DNA of 64,000 nucleotides, taken from Endozoicomonas montiporae CL-33 (lineage in GTDB: Bacteria; Pseudomonadota; Gammaproteobacteria; Pseudomonadales; Endozoicomonadaceae). Where the stretch lies: the NCBI RefSeq assembly GCF_001583435.1, contig NZ_CP013251.1, forward strand, positions 3,051,215 through 3,115,214. Reading direction: 5' to 3'. A program made the position numbers and the translations under genes. Numbering within the stretch: the stretch's first letter is position 1; each line of letters opens with the position of its first letter. Below the pieces are notes generated by a model. The model was not told where the DNA came from. It worked only from the letters and a program-made list of their open reading frames with translations, and searched no databases. Positions 58,274-64,000 of the stretch are shown piece by piece.

Positions 58274-58308
58274 GGTTTTCAGTTTATCCAGAGTCACTAC
58301 TCTTTAAT

Positions 58309-58685
58309 CTAGGAGGCTGACCGAGAATAGCGCCCGTAGCGAGGATCGTAGAAAATTGAGGATAAAAATTCGGTTTTGAGAGGAGAATAGCGAGCTATTT
58401 GACGAACAAAAGTGGATTTTTAGACCAATTTACTACGACCGCACGACGGCATGGATGCCGGAGCTAGGAGCCTGTCGGACTTACCACTGACCTACTGCGA
58501 AAAAGCCGGATTTGGCCATTTTTGACGATCCTTTTCGTTGAATAGCTCGCTATTCGCCTCAAATGATCGTCAAAACTGTCTCAAACCGGTCTTTTTCTCG
58601 CTACGGTCGGCTAAGTCCGACAGGCTCCTAGGGCAACGCAGGAGCAGTTGCCGGTAGGGCAGACTATTCTCGGACAGCCTCCTAG
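58309..58685. repeat. Family B miniature element, interrupted copy
   Basis: Terminal repeats CTAGGAGGCTGACCGAGAAT (left, 58309 onward) and the near-exact reverse complement ending CCTAG at 58685. The interior matches the copy at 51539-51699 until about 58440, then contains a second miniature element (58464-58631) flanked by short GGCAT/ATGCC-type palindromic sequence before the right end resumes. Confidence 0.85.
58464..58631. repeat. 168-bp miniature element, family C, nested inside family B
   Basis: Perfect 20-bp terminal repeats (CTAGGAGCCTGTCGGACTTA at 58464-58483, reverse complement at 58612-58631). The interior holds an inner dyad around GAATAGCTCGCTATTC. Non-coding. Confidence 0.88.
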
Positions 58686-59501
58686 TCGTCCGTTCATCAG
58701 TATTTCCAAGGGTTAACGCAAATCAAGATTTTGCAGCTTCAGGACGATATTAATACCAGAGTATATATTTGCTTCGGAGGCAGCTTTGTCATCACCTGTT
58801 CAACCCGGACCCGGTAGCTCAGGCCAACTATTCAATACCAGTGACAACAATTCTGGTTCTGAAGAAAACAGGAAAGCCCCTGACCGGAAACAACTTCCCG
58901 GGAGCAATGATGATTATCCAACAGCTTCGAGCAAACCTGTCCGGAAAAGAAACGTCAGTATCGACGACAGGGCTTCAAAATTATGCCGTACAAGGTCAGA
59001 CTCCTTTTCAGGTATGTATACGTGGAGTCATCCTACCCAGTTGAGTCGCTCTTCTTCGATTGATAGCATCAAAGAGCTGTATAGCGATCCCTTTGATACA
59101 GACTTTTCAGGTTCTGACAGTGAAACATCTGTACCTTTCAAAACAGTTTCCGTAAAAGACGATGAACAAACGATGACTGTCGCAATGTCTGCGAAGCGCG
59201 CGCAACTATTAAGTGAGTTAGCCACAGGTCTGTCAAGTGATGTGGATTTAAGCAAGGAATATGAAGCAATGGTGAATAGAGTGAAAAGCTATTCTGCCTC
59301 TTCCGCCATATTAAAGCAGCCTGACCAATGGCCTGAACAGGAAATCATAAGTCTGTGTCAGGAGGCAATCGATTACACGCGCACCCAGAAACTCGCAGAG
59401 CCTACGCACTCAAGAGACCCAAGATGGCCATCTCTGCCTTCAGATGAAATGACTGCATCGGACAAAACTTACATTCATGAAATGGTAGTGGGCCAGAACT
59501 G

Positions 59502-60259
59502 TTATATCGCGTGAATATTGACCCCAAACTCAACTTTATTAATCAATAATCCAATAACAATATCGTGCATCTTTTCGAGCTTTGAAAAACAAATTGTCTT
59601 TCTGGCCAACCGTTTAATCCAAGTCCGAAAATTAAGGTTTTTACGCTCTATCTTCTGAGTGTTTGCTTTACCAATAATATGCATGTTTTCATCAAGGTGT
59701 CGCTCATAGGCTCCCCAATCATCGGTGTAAAATTTATTAATACCAAATGGCTTCAGAAGTGTTTTGAGTTCTTTAAAAACTTCATCTTTCCGTTTTCCGA
59801 AAACATAAGCAAGCACGGTATTTGTAGCGTGATCAACAGCATACCAAAGCCAGCGTTGGTTCGATTTATCATGAACATACGACCACTGCTCATCTAGCTC
59901 AGCCTCTTGGCAGACAAGCCCTACATGAATAATCGCATCTGACTTGAGATCAATAGTTTGAATATTTGGGTTGACCTTTACCAGACCGCTTTCTTTTTTT
60001 TTAGAGTCTTTATTACTGTTGTCTTGCTTATTCCGAGTACTTTACTTGTATCCCTGATTCCGCTGCCATTTATTGCCATATCGATGATTTTTTCTTTAAC
60101 GCCAGGCTCACAGGCCTTGTAGCGATATTCAAGCATGAAGGTTTTGATTTCACATTTGTCATTACAGCAATAGTATCGTGGAACATCATGAGTGCTGTAT
60201 CCGAAAGGCCGAACTTGGTTACTGCCACATGTTGTACAGAGGACTTGCGTAAGGCACAT
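59502..60259 (-). CDS. IS1 transposase InsA-InsB' (programmed -1 frameshift)
   Basis: InsA (60259-59978, 93 codons) has the zinc-ribbon cysteines CTTCGSNQVRPFGY..CC and the helix-turn-helix SGIRDTSKVLGISKTTVIKTL. In the -1 frame, from a run of nine A residues at about 59994-60002, the frame continues through LVKVNPNIQTIDLK, ELDEQWSYVHDKSNQRWLWYAVD and FYTDDWGAYERHL to RKNLNFRTWIKRLARKT and a stop at 59504-59502. This is the standard IS1 layout, in which slippage makes the active fusion. The element appears intact. Confidence 0.88.
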
Positions 60260-60320
60260 TTTTAAACCGCATTTTTCAAAGTTGCCGAATGTCGTATTTT
60301 AGCAGACAGGGCTAGAATCA
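59503..60320. mobile_element. IS1-family insertion sequence
   Basis: Encodes IS1 InsA and InsB' on the - strand and lies between 9-bp direct repeats CAGAACTGT. The exact ends are unresolved: recognisable IS1-like termini (GTGAATATTG at 59511 and, reversed, GTGATTCTAG ending at 60321) leave eight extra bases on the left between repeat and end. Confidence 0.85.
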
Positions 60321-61032
60321 CAGAACTGTGCCACTACCCATGAAATCAATCCTCTTCTTAATCTCTGCCACGAGATTGCTTTTTTTTCCAGTGAGAAGGT
60401 ATTAACGGAAAATCAGCGAAACCACCTTTTCTCGCAACTGGTATCCTACATTGTTACGGATCAGAAGCTGGCAAAGTGTGGCGATTTCGCACATGTAGCG
60501 GTCAGCCATCTGCTGCCCAGGTTAACTGAATATCAACTGCCAGCCCGTCTGGTGATGATGAACATGATTTTTAAGAGGAACCAGCGGACAGACCCAGACG
60601 AAGCTGAAACGTTTACAGGCAATCATATTGTCCTTCTTGTTGTGCCACAAACGGATAAAGTAGATGGCAACGAGCTTGATAACCCTGATGCCATCATAGT
60701 TGACCCCATGCTGGGAGTCATAACAGAAAAAAGAGAGCTGGAGATTAGCTATGCCATCAACATTGAAAAAGAAATGAATTTTTCCGACATTGACCAGTTG
60801 CTGCTCTCATATGCCTTTTTTGATGAAGTGGAAAAGCCAGAGAGTCTGTGAAATACAATACTCTCAAGGATATGATGGGATGGCATTAGCAAAAATCAGT
60901 TTTCACATGACTGAATGAAGCTGTTTATCTGCCCGTTCAAATATTTTTTCAACGCATGACTTATTTTCACTTTCATTAACGCATCGACCAGATTATAGTC
61001 ACTTCGCAATTCATACACATGGAGTCTGTCGC

Positions 61033-62013
61033 ATGTTCAAAGCACTCGTTCTTGAACAACAGGACAAACAAACCCTGTCTTCCATCCAGCAACTGGATGA
61101 ATCCACCTTACCGGAAGGTGACGTACTGGTCGCCGTCGATTACTCATCCCTGAATTACAAAGACGGACTCGCCATTACCGGCAAAGGTAAAATTATTCGC
61201 GACTTTCCCATGGTACCGGGCATCGACTTTGCCGGCACCGTGATCGAATCCTCCGGCAGCGACTTCAGCGAAGGTGACAAGGTCGTGTTAACCGGCTGGG
61301 GTGTCGGCGAAAATCACTGGGGCGGTATGGCTGAAAAAGCCCGTGTCAAAGCCAGTCAGCTGGTTAAGCTGCCCGCCGGGCTGGATGAACGCAAAGCGAT
61401 GATGATTGGCACCGCAGGTCTGACCGCCATGCTGTGTGTCATGGATCTGGAAGCAGCTGGCATTACGCCTGAAAAAGGTGAAATTCTGGTCACCGGCGCC
61501 AGCGGTGGTGTTGGCAGTGTTGCGGTCAACCTGCTGGCGACACTGGGCTATGACGTAGTAGCCGTTTCCGGTCGCCCTGAAAACACCCCTATGCTGGAAG
61601 CACTGGGTGCCAAACGCGTGATGGACCGTTCCGAATTTACTGAAAACGCCCGTCCGCTGGATCGCCAGTACTGGGCAGGTGCCGTAGATACAGTGGGCAG
61701 CTCTGTACTGGCTAAAGTTCTGTCTCAGGTAAAATACGAAGGCGCTGTCGCAGCCTGCGGTCTGGCTGGCGGTTTTGATCTGCCAACCACTGTCATGCCT
61801 TTCATTCTGCGTGGCGTGAAGCTGCTCGGCGTAGACTCTGTCATGTGCCCGCTTGCCAAGCGTAATGAAGCCTGGAAGCGACTGGCCGAGTTGCTGCCGG
61901 AATCCTATTACGAAGCCGCCTGTACTGAAATTGCTCTGGAACAGGTAGCAGAACAGGCCGAAGCCATCACTCGCGGTCAGGTGACTGGCCGTACCCTCAT
62001 CCGTCTCAAGTAA
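61033..62013 (+). CDS. acuI: AcuI/YhdH family NADPH-dependent acrylyl-CoA reductase
   Basis: A 326-residue medium-chain reductase without zinc ligands. DYSSLNYKDGLAITGKGKI, PGIDFAGTVIES, GTAGLTAMLCVMDLE, the Rossmann GASGGVGSVAVNLL and GAVAACGLAGGFDLPTTVMPFILRGVKLLGVDS match YhdH/AcuI. The enzyme reduces acrylyl-CoA to propionyl-CoA, detoxifying acrylate formed from DMSP cleavage; in E. coli-type bacteria the same protein acts without DMSP. GGAG precedes the ATG. No DMSP lyase gene is in the window. Confidence 0.9.
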   Translation: MFKALVLEQQDKQTLSSIQQLDESTLPEGDVLVAVDYSSLNYKDGLAITGKGKIIRDFPMVPGIDFAGTVIESSGSDFSEGDKVVLTGWGVGENHWGGMAEKARVKASQLVKLPAGLDERKAMMIGTAGLTAMLCVMDLEAAGITPEKGEILVTGASGGVGSVAVNLLATLGYDVVAVSGRPENTPMLEALGAKRVMDRSEFTENARPLDRQYWAGAVDTVGSSVLAKVLSQVKYEGAVAACGLAGGFDLPTTVMPFILRGVKLLGVDSVMCPLAKRNEAWKRLAELLPESYYEAACTEIALEQVAEQAEAITRGQVTGRTLIRLK

Positions 62014-62026
62014 ACCTTTGACGACC

Positions 62027-62062
62027 ATGGATTGAATGCATTAACCAATGTATTCAATCCAT
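62027..62062. terminator. Hairpin after acuI
   Basis: Sixteen-base arms with one mismatch (62027-62042 and 62047-62062, ATGGATTGAATGCATT type) and a four-base loop. No U-tract follows, so termination is possible but not typical. Confidence 0.45.
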
Positions 62063-62160
62063 AAGCCACCTGCCGTATTTTCTTCTAAGATTATCCTCAG
62101 ACACTCTCCTAGTCTGTCGCACATTTCACTGCACGGACTTCCCGTATCTGATGCCGGATA

Positions 62161-63603
62161 ATGAACATACGCCCCGTTCTCTATGTTATTGGTCTGTTTT
62201 TAACGGTTCTCTCGCTGCTCATGCTGGTGCCTGCTTTTTACGACTTTCTGGTTCACGAACCAGGTAAGTTTGCATTCGTCTGGTCTGCAGCCGCCACCGC
62301 TCTCACAGGGTTAATACTGTACGTCTGCTGTCGAACAAAAGAGTTCAACCTGAAATCGCGGCAGATTTTTCTGCTGACGAACCTCACCTGGCTGACCCTC
62401 AGTGCCTTTGCCGCCCTGCCCTTGTGGATACAGCTGGACATCAGTTATACCGATGCCTTTTTCGAAACCATGTCCGCCATCACCACCACCGGTTCAACCG
62501 TGCTGACAGGGCTCGATAACATGAACAAAGGTGTGTTGCTGTGGCGCTCATTATTGCAGTGGCTGGGTGGAATCGGCTTTATTGTCATCGCTGTCGCGGT
62601 TCTGCCTTTTCTCAAAGTGGGCGGCATGCGCCTGTTCCAGAGTGAATCATCAGACTGGTCAGATAAAGTCATGCCACGCTCTGGCAGTATTGCCAAGCGC
62701 ATTGTTTGCATTTATCTCGGGCTAACCATTTTTTGTGCTTACCTGTTTTTTCTGGGCGGCATGAACGGCTTCGAAGCCATTAATCATGCGATGACCACCC
62801 TGTCCACAGGCGGTTATTCCACCTCGGACAACTCAATGGGGCAATTCACAAACCCCTTTATTCACTGGAACGCCACCCTGTTTATGCTGTTAGGCGGCTT
62901 ACCCTTTGTACTGTTTGTGAAGTTTCTCAAGGGTGACCACAAAGCGCTTATAGAAGACACTCAGGTGGTAAACTTTGTGCAGTTTTTGCTGATCATCTGG
63001 ATTGGTTTCAGTATCTGGCTGTTCATGCACTCCAGCTACAACTTCTTGGAATCCCTGACACTGGTTGCCTTTAATACGACATCCGTCGTCACAACCACGG
63101 GCTATGCCCTGACCGACTACACCTTGTGGGGTGGCTTTGCCGCCACCTTTTTCTTCTTCCTGACTTTTGTGGGTGGCTGCTCAGGCTCGACCGCCGGAGG
63201 CATAAAAATATTTCGCTTTGAAATCGGTGCAAAACTATTGATGATTCAGCTCAAACAGCTGGCACACCCCAGAGCCTGCTTTGTGCAAAGCTATAACGGA
63301 CAGCAAATTGGCAGCGATATTTTACGTTCACTGATTGCTTTCAGCTTTTTCTTCGGGCTTCTGGTCAGCCTGCTGACCCTGTTGCTTAGTCTGCTTGGAC
63401 TGGATCTTGTCACCAGCTTAAGTGGCGCAGCCACCGCCATTGCCAATGTTGGTCCCGGTCTTGGTGACATCATCGGGCCTGCCGGAAACTTTGCCTCTCT
63501 GCCGGATGCAGCCAAGTGGTTACTCAGTCTGGGAATGCTGATGGGACGGCTGGAAGTTATCACCGTTCTGGTGCTGTTTACGCCTCAGTTCTGGAAGGGC
63601 TGA
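62161..63603 (+). CDS. trkH: Trk-type potassium uptake protein TrkH
   Basis: A 480-residue membrane protein of the four-repeat MPM channel family. The pore loops are visible: AITTTGSTVLTGLDN, MTTLSTGGYSTSDNS, NTTSVVTTTGYALTD and TAIANVGPGLGDIIGP. GGCSGSTAGGIKIFR and the C-terminal MGRLEVITVLVLFTPQFWK are conserved in TrkH. It works with the NAD-binding TrkA subunit, not present here. Confidence 0.95.
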   Translation: MNIRPVLYVIGLFLTVLSLLMLVPAFYDFLVHEPGKFAFVWSAAATALTGLILYVCCRTKEFNLKSRQIFLLTNLTWLTLSAFAALPLWIQLDISYTDAFFETMSAITTTGSTVLTGLDNMNKGVLLWRSLLQWLGGIGFIVIAVAVLPFLKVGGMRLFQSESSDWSDKVMPRSGSIAKRIVCIYLGLTIFCAYLFFLGGMNGFEAINHAMTTLSTGGYSTSDNSMGQFTNPFIHWNATLFMLLGGLPFVLFVKFLKGDHKALIEDTQVVNFVQFLLIIWIGFSIWLFMHSSYNFLESLTLVAFNTTSVVTTTGYALTDYTLWGGFAATFFFFLTFVGGCSGSTAGGIKIFRFEIGAKLLMIQLKQLAHPRACFVQSYNGQQIGSDILRSLIAFSFFFGLLVSLLTLLLSLLGLDLVTSLSGAATAIANVGPGLGDIIGPAGNFASLPDAAKWLLSLGMLMGRLEVITVLVLFTPQFWKG

Positions 63604-63794
63604 ACCATCAGATTATGGCTAAAACACATTGTTACAAATGTTACAGAGCCTTACGGCAAAAAATGACCTAAATCATGCGGGATTCTAACGCGATCTTGTA
63701 GTATCCTTGCCGAATTCCCATTTTGTTGTTGTATTTTCATTCGTTTTGAATCGTCCTGAAAATACTCTGTAGACCGAGTCCCTCAAGCGAACCG

Positions 63795-64000
63795 ATGAAC
63801 AATATTCTTCCTACCCACCTGGTCAGCCAGTTTCGTCAGCGCGCGGAGCAACATCCTGAAAACATAGCTCTGCGTTATTCCCGTGGCGACCACTGGCATG
63901 ACATCCAGTGGCGTCAGCTCCTCGAGTCTGTGAATCAGACCAGTCTGGCTCTACTGAATGCCGATCTGCCCATTCAGGGTAATGTTGGTCTGTGGTCGCG
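63795..64000 (+). CDS. AMP-dependent synthetase/ligase, N-terminal part (cut by window edge)
   Basis: A frame from ATG 63795 runs open to the end (68 codons). It encodes a start typical of acyl-CoA synthetases and related AMP-binding enzymes: VSQFRQRAEQHPENIALRYS, then DIQWRQLLESVNQTSLALL and a segment NVGLWSR where the family has GD-x-VAI. About 10 percent of the protein is visible; substrate cannot be assigned. Confidence 0.7.
   Translation, partial: MNNILPTHLVSQFRQRAEQHPENIALRYSRGDHWHDIQWRQLLESVNQTSLALLNADLPIQGNVGLWS

Larger units (their letters stand above)
58786..60851 (+). pseudogene. Effector-like Cys/His/Asp (papain-fold candidate) protein, interrupted by IS1
   Basis: Starts at a TTG at 58786 with GGAGG five bases upstream. 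The N-terminal 200 residues are Ser/Asn/Gly-rich and low-complexity, as in many secreted effectors. At 59494-59502 the sequence CAGAACTGT (encoding QNC with its frame) precedes the IS1; the same nine bases recur at 60321-60329. Joining 59502 to 60330 restores one frame of 412 residues. The rebuilt C-terminal region has GQNCATTHEINPLLN (Cys239), GNHIVLLVV (His338) and AIIVDPMLGVI (Asp364), the order and settings of papain-fold toxin or YopT/OspI-like catalytic triads. In the present state the protein ends at residue 242 after three foreign codons. The family assignment is by motif only. Confidence 0.65.

Noticed and set aside
61288..62028. 246-codon - strand frame opposite acuI
   Set aside because: Shadow of acuI; rich in Cys/His/Gln runs and lacking any domain.

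Overview
The window looks like the chromosome of a marine, host-associated gammaproteobacterium of the Endozoicomonas type. This is inferred from the Pseudomonas/Oceanospirillales-style gene order around leuCDB-asd-usg-fimV-truA-trpFBA-accD-folC-cvpA-purF, from the unusually dense load of insertion sequences and miniature elements, and from eukaryote-like, effector-like proteins (a PP2C phosphatase, a candidate Cys-His-Asp papain-fold protein, a DM9-like secreted protein). The species assignment is inference; no rRNA gene is present.

Layout: 1-3.4 kb holds a family 5 solute-binding protein (cut by the window edge) and an APC permease. 3.6-5.9 kb is purF and cvpA. 6.1-22.7 kb is one long leftward polysaccharide cluster: GDP-mannose supply (manC, manB), an ABC exporter (wzm, wzt), a methyltransferase, five glycosyltransferase-like proteins, gmd and rmd for GDP-D-rhamnose, a WcaJ-type initiating transferase and an O-antigen-ligase-like protein. 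Together these fit an ABC-exported D-rhamnose/D-mannose O-polysaccharide. 22.9-25.5 kb holds a DUF29 protein, an AAA/DUF234 ATPase and a HEPN-MNT toxin-antitoxin pair, followed by folC. 27.0-34.2 kb holds a frameshifted orphan MNT gene and a complete jetABCD (Wadjet) anti-plasmid locus. 34.3-42.7 kb is accD, trpA, trpB, trpF, truA, fimV and a Usg-like Asd paralogue.

42.7-49.2 kb is an accessory block: a broken IS630, three copies or part-copies of miniature elements, a decayed group II intron, transposase scraps, a secreted DM9-like protein, and an IS1182-family element placed at the centre of a palindrome inside an ISAzo13-like remnant. 49.25-53.8 kb is asd, leuB, leuD and leuC, with a miniature element filling the leuD-leuB gap, followed by a divergent LysR regulator. 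54.9-60.9 kb reads as an ancestral pair of divergent effector genes: a PP2C phosphatase leftward and a 412-residue Cys/His/Asp protein rightward. An IS1380 element with a 4-bp ATAG duplication separates the PP2C start codon from its ribosome binding site. Nested miniature elements fill the promoter region. An IS1 element flanked by CAGAACTGT direct repeats breaks the second gene just after its candidate catalytic cysteine. 61-64 kb returns to ordinary genes: an AcuI/YhdH reductase, trkH and the start of an AMP-binding ligase.

The main message is that a conserved housekeeping block (LysR-leuCDB-asd-usg-fimV-truA-trpFBA-accD-folC-cvpA-purF) has been opened at three junctions (asd/usg, accD/folC, folC/cvpA). 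Each gap holds accessory DNA: mobile elements plus a secreted protein, a defence system, and toxin-antitoxin genes plus surface polysaccharide.
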